DNA of 58,415 bases from the NCBI GenBank assembly GCA_947567595.1, contig CANOMQ010000024.1, positions 1-58,415 of the forward strand, read 5' to 3'. Positions 34,375 to 42,154 of the stretch are shown piece by piece. Source of the DNA: an uncultured Lachnospiraceae bacterium. Lineage in GTDB: Bacteria > Bacillota > Clostridia > Lachnospirales > Lachnospiraceae. Positions within the stretch are counted from its first letter, which is position 1; each line of letters begins with the position of its first letter. The position numbers and the translations under genes are program-made. The notes under the pieces were generated by a model. It ran no database searches. It saw nothing but the letters and a program-made list of their open reading frames with translations, and had not been told where the DNA came from.

Positions 34375-35940
34375 ATGGAAGACATCAAACCAAGAGCCGT
34401 ATTTTACGCTAGGGTAAGCACAGAGGAGGAAGAACAGCTCAATGCAATTCAGAAACAAATTGAAGAAAACAAGGAAGTAATCAGCCAGAAAAACTGGATT
34501 TTAGTGGATGATTACATTGATAAGGGAATAACAGGCACACAGGCAAGGAAGCGCAACGAATACATCAGGCTGCTTGAGGACATTCAAAGAGATAAATTTG
34601 ACATCATCGTGGCAAAGGACCAGTCGCGCCTGCAGCGCAACACAATGGACTGGTACCTGTTTTTAAATGAAATTGTCCAAAATCAGAAAAAGCTGTATTT
34701 ATATTTGGAGAATACGTTCTTTGATCCGAAAGACAAGTTTATTTTTGGAATTAAGGCAATGATGGCAGAGGAGTACAGCCGTGATTTGAGCAGGAAAGGC
34801 AATGCGGCGAAGAAAAGGAGGCAGGAAAAGGGAAAGCCGATTATCACAAACCGCACATGGGGCTTTCGAAATGTGAATGGTGAAATCCTGATAGATGAAG
34901 AAGAGGCGAAGCTTGTAAAGCATATTTATGAGCTTTTTGCAGATGGCTTTGGGGGGCGCGCTGCTGCAAGATTACTGCGGGAGGAAGGCGTTCGAAACAG
35001 AAACGGCAAAACGTTGTCCGAAAATACCATACGCGAAATTGTAAAAAATCCGCTCTACAAGGGGATTGCGGTTATGAATAAGGAGCATTTTGACTTTGAG
35101 GCAAAAAAGATAATCAAAAATCCGCAGAGCGAATGGATTTATCGAAAAGGGCTTGTGCCGCAGATGATTTCAGATGCGTTATGGGAAAAGGCAAATGCGC
35201 AGATAAACAGTAGAAAAACGGTAGACAGGACACATAATGTCGGTATTAATAAAGGGAATGCTTTGCTTTCATCAAAGATTATTTGTGGCGAATGTGACTC
35301 AAAATATTGGAGAAACAAAAGAAAGCAAGGTATTTATTGGTATTGCAGTGAAGGGGCGCGCTCCAAATGCGCGTCTTTAAATCTGAAAGAAGATGAAGTC
35401 CTGTTTTTGATAGAACGGATAGGAAATCAACTGATTGCGGAAGAGACAAGAGAGGAAGTATTGCGGAAAGCCATTCTGAAAATTCATGCCGCGCTGTCTG
35501 GTAATGCCAATATAGGGGAAAGCATAGAAGACATACAGGCACAGAAGGAGAAGCTGGGCAGAAGAAAAGATACGCTTATGGACTTTTTATTAGATGGGAC
35601 GATTACAAAATCCGATTATACTGCTAAAATGGATGACATGGCAAAACAGATTGCTTTGCTGAATGAAAAGGAAATAAGAGTACAGGAAAAGAAGGAAGAA
35701 AAGGGCGAACTACTGGAACGGCTGGACAAAGTGCGGGCATTATTTCAAAATAAAACGGAGAAGGGAATAGCGGTTCCTTTGATGTGCGCCCATATCAAAC
35801 AGATAAAAGTATATGAAAACCGTTTGGACATTTACCTTGATTTTTTAAAGGAGGCAGAATGTCTTACCGTAAGCTATGGAAAAACGGGCAGGAAGGGAAG
35901 TTACGATATGCCCATTTGGGTGGGTGGACACTTACCCTGA
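34375..35940 (+). CDS. Large serine recombinase (site-specific integrase)
   Basis: 521 aa. Resolvase catalytic domain (1-150) with the nucleophile in YARVSTEEEEQ (Ser 15) and the DRSR-like motif AKDQSRLQRNT near 80; a recombinase domain (about 160-290, RTWGFRNVNGEILIDEEEA, then GGRAAARLLREEGVRNRNGK); a zinc ribbon near 302-330 (IICGECDSKYW with YCSEGARSKC); and a long coiled coil near 385-455. This is the large serine integrase layout used by phages and skin-type elements. The ribosome site AGGAG lies 13 bases upstream. The last four codons and stop (GHLP, TGA) belong to the target gene beyond the att core, so the C-terminus depends on the integration state. Confidence 0.93.
   Translation: MEDIKPRAVFYARVSTEEEEQLNAIQKQIEENKEVISQKNWILVDDYIDKGITGTQARKRNEYIRLLEDIQRDKFDIIVAKDQSRLQRNTMDWYLFLNEIVQNQKKLYLYLENTFFDPKDKFIFGIKAMMAEEYSRDLSRKGNAAKKRRQEKGKPIITNRTWGFRNVNGEILIDEEEAKLVKHIYELFADGFGGRAAARLLREEGVRNRNGKTLSENTIREIVKNPLYKGIAVMNKEHFDFEAKKIIKNPQSEWIYRKGLVPQMISDALWEKANAQINSRKTVDRTHNVGINKGNALLSSKIICGECDSKYWRNKRKQGIYWYCSEGARSKCASLNLKEDEVLFLIERIGNQLIAEETREEVLRKAILKIHAALSGNANIGESIEDIQAQKEKLGRRKDTLMDFLLDGTITKSDYTAKMDDMAKQIALLNEKEIRVQEKKEEKGELLERLDKVRALFQNKTEKGIAVPLMCAHIKQIKVYENRLDIYLDFLKEAECLTVSYGKTGRKGSYDMPIWVGGHLP
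35905..35926 (+). other. attR junction
   Basis: Element-side arm GATATGCC (35905-35912), five bases, then the core GGGTGGGTG (35918-35926) and the resumed deacetylase codons. It lies within the 3' end of the recombinase gene. Confidence 0.85.
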
Positions 35941-36418
35941 CGACGTTAAGATGATTTACGGCGAAGGACATGACCTTGGAAATCACAGTCAGAACCACAA
36001 AAACATGAGCCAGCTTTCCGATGCCGAAAAGGAAACCGAACTGATGAGCGTCCACGATAAGGTAAAAGCACTGACAGGCTATGACATGTTCCTGTTCCGG
36101 CCGCCTTATGGCGACTATGACAACGCAGTCGTATCAACGGCAAAAAAGTGTGGGTATTATGCGATACAATGGGACGTTGACAGTCTTGACTGGAAGGACT
36201 ACGGCGTTGAGTCCATTATCAATACGGTAACACAGAACGAGCACCTTGGAAACGGCAGCATCATTCTCTGCCACAATGGGGCAAAATACACCGCAGAAGC
36301 GCTTGACACCCTGATAACCACATTAAAGGATGCGGGTTATACATTTGTGCCGCTCTCGGAACTGATTTATCGGGACGGGTACCATATGGATCACGAGGGA
36401 AGACAGATAAAGGATTAA
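35927..36418 (+). CDS. PdaB-type polysaccharide deacetylase, 3' part (separated by the mobile element)
   Basis: 163 codons continuing the deacetylase after the insertion: DTYPDDVKMIYGEGHDLGNH, the metal-site LGNHSQNHKNMSQLS, RPPYGDYDNAV, AIQWDVDSLDWKDYGVESI and IILCHNGAKYTAEALDTL. These are NodB motifs 2 to 5 in order. No ribosome binding site precedes it, and the nearest upstream ATG (35876) lies in recombinase sequence, so the part is probably silent unless the element is excised. The restored 284-aa protein would be a membrane-anchored deacetylase of the PdaB sporulation group, implicated in spore cortex peptidoglycan. It ends six bases before a strong bidirectional terminator. Confidence 0.88.
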   Translation, partial: DTYPDDVKMIYGEGHDLGNHSQNHKNMSQLSDAEKETELMSVHDKVKALTGYDMFLFRPPYGDYDNAVVSTAKKCGYYAIQWDVDSLDWKDYGVESIINTVTQNEHLGNGSIILCHNGAKYTAEALDTLITTLKDAGYTFVPLSELIYRDGYHMDHEGRQIKD

Positions 36419-36423
36419 AAAAT

Positions 36424-36456
36424 AAAAACCCCTGCCATTTTGTGGCAGGGGTTTTT
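36424..36456. terminator. Bidirectional terminator after the deacetylase and the minus-strand lipoprotein
   Basis: AAAAACCCCTGCCA (36424-36437) pairs with TGGCAGGGGTTTTT (36443-36456), a perfect 14-bp stem with a TTTTG loop and U-runs for both strands. Confidence 0.95.
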
Positions 36457-36480
36457 GTGCTATATCGCAAATTACAAAAA

Positions 36481-36828
36481 TTAGTTTGCAGCAGCAGTTG
36501 TCTCAACTTCTGTCGTCTCAGCCTCAACATTAGCCGCGTCAGCAGTAGCAGTCTCAACCTCTGTAGCCTCAGCATCAGCCGCGTCAGCAGTAGTCGTCTC
36601 AACCTCTGTCGTCTCAGCATCAGCCGCATCAGCAGTAGTCGTCTCAACCTCTGTAGCCTCAACTGTCGTCTCAACAGGTGTCGTCTCAGCAGGTGTTGTC
36701 TCTGACTCTGATACAACAGACTCATTTACGTTTGTATCAACAGTCTCATCTGATGCAGAACCGCAAGCGGTAAGCATGGCAGCGCCTAATGTAAGTGTCA
36801 TGATTGCTGTTAAAAGTTTCTTTTTCAT
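36481..36828 (-). CDS. Small acidic repeat lipoprotein
   Basis: 115 aa. Signal peptide MKKKLLTAIMTLTLGAAMLT with lipobox MLTAC (Cys 22). The remainder is almost only Thr, Glu, Ala, Val, Asp and Ser, with a 15-residue repeat (TEVETTTADAADAET) in about three and a half copies from residue 59 to the end. It should be an extended, strongly acidic, possibly glycosylated cell-surface stalk. No enzymatic domain is present. GGAGGAG precedes the ATG. It has a strong promoter and a 100-nt structured leader, so it is probably highly expressed. Confidence 0.85.
   Translation of the reverse strand: MKKKLLTAIMTLTLGAAMLTACGSASDETVDTNVNESVVSESETTPAETTPVETTVEATEVETTTADAADAETTEVETTTADAADAEATEVETATADAANVEAETTEVETTAAAN
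36484..36654 (-). repeat. 45-bp coding tandem repeat
   Basis: Two exact-length 45-bp units, one 51-bp unit and a partial unit encode TEVETTTADAADAET-type repeats in the lipoprotein. Copy number could vary between strains by slippage. Confidence 0.8.
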
Positions 36829-36962
36829 AATTTATTCTCCTCCTTGCGCTTAATGCGCGTGCTCAAATTGAGCAAGTTTTTGTTCGGGCATGTTCACGCC
36901 CGTGGTGTAATATGTTTCTGCCTTACAATTAACCATTATACAGAAAAACGCAGGAAGGTCAA
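36829..36962 (-). promoter_or_regulatory. Promoter and hairpin-rich leader of the repeat lipoprotein
   Basis: On the minus strand TTGACC (36962-36957) and TATAAT (36940-36935) are 16 bp apart. The leader of about 100 nt contains three small hairpins: GGGC/GCCC arms at 36886-36901, TGCTCAA/TTGAGCA at 36860-36874 and GCGC/GCGC at 36846-36858. The GGAGGAG follows. The remaining stretch 36963-37084 is AT-rich and holds only the symmetric TATGCAC/GTGCATA pair at 37019-37039. Confidence 0.65.
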
Positions 36963-37084
36963 TAAAAAAAGTATAAAATGTTCAAAATTTGTTTACAATT
37001 TGTTCATAATCTCAATTCTATGCACTTTTTTTGTGCATATTTCAAAAAGAAGAACGTCAAATAGTAAGAAATAATAATTATTTT

Positions 37085-37113
37085 TTGTTGATTTTTTACA
37101 ATAATCGTACTAT
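37085..37113 (+). promoter_or_regulatory. Candidate promoter of the plus-strand lipoprotein
   Basis: TTGTTG (37085-37090), 17-bp spacer, TACTAT (37108-37113), about 90 bp before the chosen start. Confidence 0.5.
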
Positions 37114-37205
37114 GATGATACTAATCAAGTGACACATTAGGCAATATGACAAAGAACATCGATAAAATAAAACCATATATTCGAAAAAATGGAGAGACGC
37201 ATAGC

Positions 37206-38276
37206 ATGTTAAAACAAAACGAACAACGAAGCATAATGATGACAATGATAATGACGCTGCTATCCTGTATCCTGCTGACCGCCTGCACGAAGCAGGAAAC
37301 AGCTCCGGCAAAGGACGCAGAGACAATCACGGAGGAAGAAAGCAGCACCATATATGATGGTTTGGTGGAAAATCCACAGCCGAATGCAGAAAAAAACGCA
37401 TACAACACCCTGAATGTTGCGACGTACATCACAAAGGCGGACGATACGTATTTTATCGCGGACTGTTACCACGACCAGATTATCTACAGCGATACATTGG
37501 AGCAGCCGCTGACCGAATGGCACGTCCTTACAGACGCGGTGCATTACGCGCACACAATCGCTTTTGACGGCACAACGCTTCTCATTGACGACACGGAAAA
37601 TAACAGACTGCTCGCTTTTCAAAAAATAGACAAAAATTATGTAAACACACAAATACTGGACGAAATCGGAATGAAGCCGCACTTTGTCCAATATGATGCA
37701 AAAAGGCAGGTATTCATGGCGTGGAGCTCCATCACAGGAGAGCTTTATTTGGTAAAACGCGCCAAAACGCCAAATGAACAAGGCATCTATCCATTATATA
37801 TAGAAGATATCCTGAAAATAGACGAGCTTTACGGTGTGTATGTGCGTTCCTTCACGCTTATGGACGACACAATCTACTTTGTATCCGGTCATAACAATCA
37901 GAAGCTCTTAAAGGCGGACATCGTGGAACAGGACAACAAAATCCGCCTTGAAATCACAGCGCGCTACGACGTGCCGGACAAGCTTGCGGGAATGGTGCAG
38001 CTCTACAAAATACAGGATTATTATTATATAACGATATCAACCGACAACACGGAAAATCAGGATTATGCCACCATCATCAGGACAAAAAACCTTGACGGGC
38101 TAAATACGGGGGATTATGAGGAGCTTTACGCGGATTTTGGGCTAAGCGGCGGAACGCCTTATTATATCAACGAAATCGAAGGCAGATATTACATGACGCA
38201 TCATAGGACGGACGAAAATATCATTGCCTTCGATGTGATTGACAACACGATAGAAAACGTGGCAGTCGTTTACTGA
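37206..38276 (+). CDS. Lipoprotein of unknown function, beta-propeller-like
   Basis: 356 aa from ATG 37206, chosen because GGAGAG lies nine bases upstream; an ATG at 37146 is also in frame. The signal MMTMIMTLLSCILLTAC ends in lipobox LLTAC. The mature part has repeating short beta segments (NTLNVATYITKADDTYFIAD, TIAFDGTTLLIDDTENNRL, SFTLMDDTIYFVSGHN, YITISTDN) that look like propeller blades. I do not recognise a named family. It ends 3 bp before the convergent stop of the polytopic membrane protein. Confidence 0.75.
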   Translation: MLKQNEQRSIMMTMIMTLLSCILLTACTKQETAPAKDAETITEEESSTIYDGLVENPQPNAEKNAYNTLNVATYITKADDTYFIADCYHDQIIYSDTLEQPLTEWHVLTDAVHYAHTIAFDGTTLLIDDTENNRLLAFQKIDKNYVNTQILDEIGMKPHFVQYDAKRQVFMAWSSITGELYLVKRAKTPNEQGIYPLYIEDILKIDELYGVYVRSFTLMDDTIYFVSGHNNQKLLKADIVEQDNKIRLEITARYDVPDKLAGMVQLYKIQDYYYITISTDNTENQDYATIIRTKNLDGLNTGDYEELYADFGLSGGTPYYINEIEGRYYMTHHRTDENIIAFDVIDNTIENVAVVY

Positions 38277-38279
38277 CCA

Positions 38280-40043
38280 TCAGCCTTTCTCGTGGACAAA
38301 CGGAGCAATCAGCAGAACCGGCATACCAAAAAACAAAGCGTACGCATAGCGAAATTCCGTTGCAACCGGCGTGGCGGCGATAAGCGTCAGCATCAGAAAC
38401 AGCATCGGCAAGCCAACCAAAGCGTTGGAAGAGCGCTCATTGCGGATATCCAGCGCAATCGTGAAAATCAATGTCCAAAGCATAAAGCCCATGCTCCAAA
38501 GCAGTCCGTAAAGCGGAATCAAATCATGCAGCTTAAACAGGATTTCCCTGATTTTGACAATCACAGCCCCGCCTAAAATGGGCTGCCACGAAAGACCAAA
38601 TTCGTTGGGGTAAATCCCGTCCGCAAGCCCTGCCTGATAAGAAACGTCAGGATACCAAAAACCGACCGTCTGTGCCACGAACGCATCAAAATACGTTTTG
38701 GGGTGTGACAGACCAATCAGAAACCAGTTTTTGAAAAATTCGCTTTTATGAGCGTTTAAATAGTCCATGCCGCTTTCCCGGACTAGATTTTTGATGCTGT
38801 CGGAAACGTCCGGCTGATAGGCAGCGGCAACCTTTGTCACGTCCATGAGCTTTTCCACAAACACAATCTGCTCTTCACGCATCCCCTCATTCTGCGCGAC
38901 AACGCGCGCAAGCTGCTGAAGGGGAATGGACAGGGATTCCACAAAATCCGCCTGCTTGATGTCATAGACCTGCATGACGGGATATTTCACAAACAGCACA
39001 AGCAGCAAAATGACCGCATGAATCGGTATCATGCTGCGCCAGCTTTTGCGGTAAACCCACAGGATAAACGGAAGGGAGATGAAAAAGGCATACCAGCCGT
39101 TTGTGCGCAGCAGGCAGAGCATGACGCCCGAAAACACATACGGAAGCACCAAGGTAAAATATTCCCCGATACGCAGCTTTGGCGCACGCCCTGACGTGAC
39201 TGCCGCATTCCCGCGCACAAGAAAGCGTAGCAGGGCAGCCGAAAACAAGGTCATGCAGCCTGCAAAGGGCACGTCCTTCCAAATCGTGACAGCATAAATC
39301 CCGTGATAGGGAATGAGCGCGTAAAATAAGATGGTTATTATAATTACAGGTGTTATTATATCTGCCTTCTGCATTGTCCTGACCACATATCCCGCGACAA
39401 GCGCCATAAAAAGCATCTGTGCGAGCGTATAGAGGGCAAGCCCGAAATGGATATTCCCCGTAAGGGAGAGCCCGATGTTGTAAAAAAGCCCAATCAGCGC
39501 CGTATGCACAATCGAATGGTGGTTGCTCAGCGCATAAGCGCCGATAACCTGCGCATACTGATTGATGCTGTCAGGCGTCATGACGCCGGGATACTCATGC
39601 AGAAAATAAAGCGACCAGCAGATAAGACATGCACAAACGGTCAGAATGCCAAGCCAAGCCGACGAGTAGACATTTCCTGTAATATGAAGGTATTCTGACG
39701 CCTGTAAAAGCCATATCGAAAGATAAAAATAAATCAAAAACAGCCCGAACCATGTAAAAAGCAGTATCACGGCACAAAAAAGCGTGCTTGTCATCGTTCC
39801 CAAGATGGTATCATACTTGGCAGCAAGCGTGAAGGTGCAAAAAATCAGCGAAAGGACAGCGGCGATATAAGGATCGCGGGACGCAATGTGGCTTTCCGTG
39901 CTGTCGCTGTTTAAGCCCGAGAAGATAAATAAAAAGATAATGAAAATAATGATGGAGACGGGATTTCTTGTCTCCATACCCGTAAGCCGCATGACGGCAA
40001 ACAGCGCAAGAAAGCTGTTTAAAAATAATTTCAAACGATACAT
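38280..40043 (-). CDS. Large polytopic membrane protein (DUF6020-like)
   Basis: 587 aa with about 12-14 hydrophobic segments. Conserved-looking features: HEYPGVMTPDSINQYAQVIG near residue 150 in an outer loop after a membrane segment, NHHSIVHTALIGLFYNIG, and YAVTIWKDVPFAGC. The Asp/His-rich first loop and TM layout resemble GT-C-fold glycosyltransferase-type proteins of the DUF6020 group, so a role in envelope glycan assembly is possible but unproven. It faces the lipoprotein gene convergently and hisC divergently. Confidence 0.7.
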   Translation of the reverse strand: MYRLKLFLNSFLALFAVMRLTGMETRNPVSIIIFIIFLFIFSGLNSDSTESHIASRDPYIAAVLSLIFCTFTLAAKYDTILGTMTSTLFCAVILLFTWFGLFLIYFYLSIWLLQASEYLHITGNVYSSAWLGILTVCACLICWSLYFLHEYPGVMTPDSINQYAQVIGAYALSNHHSIVHTALIGLFYNIGLSLTGNIHFGLALYTLAQMLFMALVAGYVVRTMQKADIITPVIIITILFYALIPYHGIYAVTIWKDVPFAGCMTLFSAALLRFLVRGNAAVTSGRAPKLRIGEYFTLVLPYVFSGVMLCLLRTNGWYAFFISLPFILWVYRKSWRSMIPIHAVILLLVLFVKYPVMQVYDIKQADFVESLSIPLQQLARVVAQNEGMREEQIVFVEKLMDVTKVAAAYQPDVSDSIKNLVRESGMDYLNAHKSEFFKNWFLIGLSHPKTYFDAFVAQTVGFWYPDVSYQAGLADGIYPNEFGLSWQPILGGAVIVKIREILFKLHDLIPLYGLLWSMGFMLWTLIFTIALDIRNERSSNALVGLPMLFLMLTLIAATPVATEFRYAYALFFGMPVLLIAPFVHEKG

Positions 40044-40134
40044 GAATACCTCCGGTCTGTTGTTTTGGAATAATCTGTAAGAACCCGTAATTCCATAGTA
40101 AAATGAAAATCTTTGATAGTCAACAAATATTGAA

Positions 40135-40163
40135 TTGCATAAAGTAAAAAAGTTTGCTATTAT
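40135..40163 (+). promoter_or_regulatory. Promoter of the hisC-DUF368-hslO-nadE run
   Basis: TTGCAT (40135-40140), 17-bp spacer, TATTAT (40158-40163), about 50 bp upstream of hisC. Confidence 0.6.
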
Positions 40164-40212
40164 TAATGGCAGCAGTAAAATTTACCAAAATACATTTTCA
40201 GGAGATAAGATA

Positions 40213-41271
40213 ATGAGCTGGGAAAAGAATGTACGCAAGGTCGTGCCCTATGTGGCAGGCGAACAGCCCCAAAATAAAAATGTCATAAAGCTAAATACAA
40301 ACGAATGCCCTTACCCGCCGGCGCCGGGGGTGGAACGCGTGCTGCACAGCTTTGACTATGATATCCTGCGCAAATACCCTGACCCCGACGTCTCGCTTCT
40401 TGTGGACGCCCTTGCAAAGCGGCATGGTCTTTCAAGGGAGCAGGTGTTTGTGGGCGTCGGCTCGGACGATGTGCTTGCGATGTCGTTTCTCACTTTTTTT
40501 AACGCGGACAGACCAATCCTGTTTCCCGATATTACATACTCATTTTATGATGTATGGGCAGATTTATACAAAATTCCGTACGAATGCCAGCCGTTGGATG
40601 AAAATTTTCAAATCAGGAAAACCGATTACCAAAAGCCAAACGGCGGAATTGTCATTGCAAACCCCAACGCACCGACGGGCGTCTGCGAGGATATCGCGTT
40701 TTTCGAGGACATCATAAAAGCGAACCCCGATTCTGTCGTGATTGTTGACGAGGCGTATATTGATTTTGGCGGGAAAAGCTGCGTGCCGCTGATTGAACGA
40801 TATGAAAATCTGCTCGTCGTGCAGACCTTCTCAAAATCGCGCGCACTGGCAGGGCTTCGCATCGGCTATGCGATGGGCAGCAAAAAATTAATCAAATACT
40901 TAAATGACGTGAAATTTTCCTTCAATTCATACACCATGAATGCCGTGACCATTCAGGCAGGCACGGCGTCGGTCGAGAATGAGGAGTATTTTCAGCTTAT
41001 TACGGCAAAAATAGTGGAAACAAGGGAAAATACCAAAAAGCGTTTGGAAGCGCTTGACTTTGTATTTCCAAATTCCATGACAAACTTTATTTTTGCGTCG
41101 CATAAGCGCGTCCCGGCACAGGAGCTTTTTGACGTATTGCGGCAAAATGAAATATATGTAAGACATTGGAACAAGCCGCGCATTGAAAATTATCTGCGCA
41201 TCTCCATCGGGACGGACGAGGAAATGAAAACGGTGCTTGACTTTTTGGAGCAGTATTTAAAAGGGAGATAG
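40213..41271 (+). CDS. hisC: Histidinol-phosphate aminotransferase-like PLP enzyme
   Basis: 352-aa class I/II aminotransferase. IKLNTNECPYPPAPGV, GVGSDDVLAMSFLTF, DITYSFYDVWADLY, NPNAPTG, DEAYIDFGG and the PLP lysine motif TFSKSRALAGLRIGY near residue 205 are all HisC-type. It would convert imidazole-acetol phosphate and glutamate to histidinol phosphate. No other his genes are adjacent, so it may instead serve aromatic or other amino acid transamination. ATG 40213 follows AGGAGATAAG; a TTG further upstream overlaps the promoter. It leads a five-gene co-directional run. Confidence 0.88.
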   Translation: MSWEKNVRKVVPYVAGEQPQNKNVIKLNTNECPYPPAPGVERVLHSFDYDILRKYPDPDVSLLVDALAKRHGLSREQVFVGVGSDDVLAMSFLTFFNADRPILFPDITYSFYDVWADLYKIPYECQPLDENFQIRKTDYQKPNGGIVIANPNAPTGVCEDIAFFEDIIKANPDSVVIVDEAYIDFGGKSCVPLIERYENLLVVQTFSKSRALAGLRIGYAMGSKKLIKYLNDVKFSFNSYTMNAVTIQAGTASVENEEYFQLITAKIVETRENTKKRLEALDFVFPNSMTNFIFASHKRVPAQELFDVLRQNEIYVRHWNKPRIENYLRISIGTDEEMKTVLDFLEQYLKGR

Positions 41272-41295
41272 AAAGGAAAAAGGAAGTTTTTTATT

Positions 41296-42153
41296 ATGAA
41301 AGAATTTATTTTGAACATTCTGCGCGGAATTGTTATTGGCATTTCCAATGTCATTCCGGGTGTGAGCGGCGGCACGATGATGGTGTCGATGGGCATTTAT
41401 GACAGGCTGATTTTGGTGCTGACACACTTTATCAAGCGCATGAAGGAGGCGGTGGCACTTCTTGTCCCGATTGCGATTGGAATGCTGCTTGCCATTGCGA
41501 TTTTTGCAAAGCTGTTTTCCGAGGTGCTTTTTCCGCGGTTTCCATTGCAGACCAACCTGTTTTTTATCGGTCTGATTTTGGGCGGGCTTCCGATTATTTA
41601 TCGGAAGGTAAAAGGTGTTTCGATAAGGCTTCCGCAGATTATTGCGTTTTTGTTGTTTTTTGTGCTGGTTACCGTACTGGCGTTTGTGGGGGAAGGCGGC
41701 GGTGCTGACGCGGATATCACGCTTAGCGTAGGAAATGTGATAAAGCTGTTTGGCGTGGGCGTAATTGCGGCGGCTACAATGGTAATCCCCGGCGTGAGCG
41801 GCTCCATGATTATGATGATTTTGGGCTATTACAACACGATTATCAATACCATCAATGATTTTATTGACGCGCTTCGGGCGTTTGACATTCCGGCGATGTT
41901 AGATACCTTTGTTGTGCTTGTGCCGTTTGGAATTGGTGTTGTAGTCGGAATTGTGGCAGTGGCAAAGCTGATTGAGTTTATGCTCAAAAAATTTCCGGCG
42001 GTCACGTATTGGGCGATTATCGGGCTGATTGTGGCGTCGCCGATTGCGATATTGATTATGATGGAAATCGGCTCTATTGGCATAATCGAAATCCTTTCCG
42101 GTGTTGTGTTATTAGCAGTCGGCTTTGTGATTTCCATGAAAATCGGGGCATGA
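41296..42153 (+). CDS. DUF368 membrane protein (PopT-type polyprenyl-phosphate carrier family)
   Basis: 285-aa integral membrane protein with about eight hydrophobic segments and an internal repeat marked by VIPGVSGGTMMVSMG near residue 22 and VIPGVSGSMIMMILG near 165. This pair of PGVSG motifs defines DUF368. Recent work identified DUF368 proteins as undecaprenyl-phosphate recycling carriers (PopT) alongside DedA-type UptA. By family it should return the lipid carrier to the inner leaflet for peptidoglycan and glycan synthesis. It lies 24 bp after hisC and 1 bp before the methyltransferase gene. Confidence 0.88.
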   Translation: MKEFILNILRGIVIGISNVIPGVSGGTMMVSMGIYDRLILVLTHFIKRMKEAVALLVPIAIGMLLAIAIFAKLFSEVLFPRFPLQTNLFFIGLILGGLPIIYRKVKGVSIRLPQIIAFLLFFVLVTVLAFVGEGGGADADITLSVGNVIKLFGVGVIAAATMVIPGVSGSMIMMILGYYNTIINTINDFIDALRAFDIPAMLDTFVVLVPFGIGVVVGIVAVAKLIEFMLKKFPAVTYWAIIGLIVASPIAILIMMEIGSIGIIEILSGVVLLAVGFVISMKIGA

Positions 42154-42154
42154 T

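Larger units (their letters stand above)
32666..35926 (+). mobile_element. Serine-recombinase element inserted in the PdaB-type gene
   Basis: A 3,261-bp insertion bounded by the 9-bp core GGGTGGGTG (32657-32665 and 35918-35926). Contents, all on the plus strand: GHKL sensor kinase, a 63-aa protein and a large serine recombinase whose 3' end reaches into the right junction. Joining the chromosomal sides restores the deacetylase frame exactly. Joining the element ends places GATATGCC (35905-35912) and its exact complement GGCATATC (32674-32681) on either side of the core, a symmetric layout as in serine-integrase attP sites. The boundaries are certain to within the 9-bp core. No transposase, replication or transfer genes are present. 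Confidence 0.92.

Noticed and set aside
34375-35940. Interpretation as part of a prophage or conjugative element
   Set aside because: The borders are defined by the att core and the 3.26 kb contains no structural, replication or transfer genes.
35876-36418. Independent 180-aa gene starting at ATG 35876
   Set aside because: The first 17 codons are recombinase sequence in another frame without a ribosome site; the rest is the 3' half of the interrupted deacetylase.
36484-36654. Regular repeats that could suggest a CRISPR array
   Set aside because: The repeats are contiguous 45-bp coding units in frame with a lipoprotein; there are no spacers and no cas genes.
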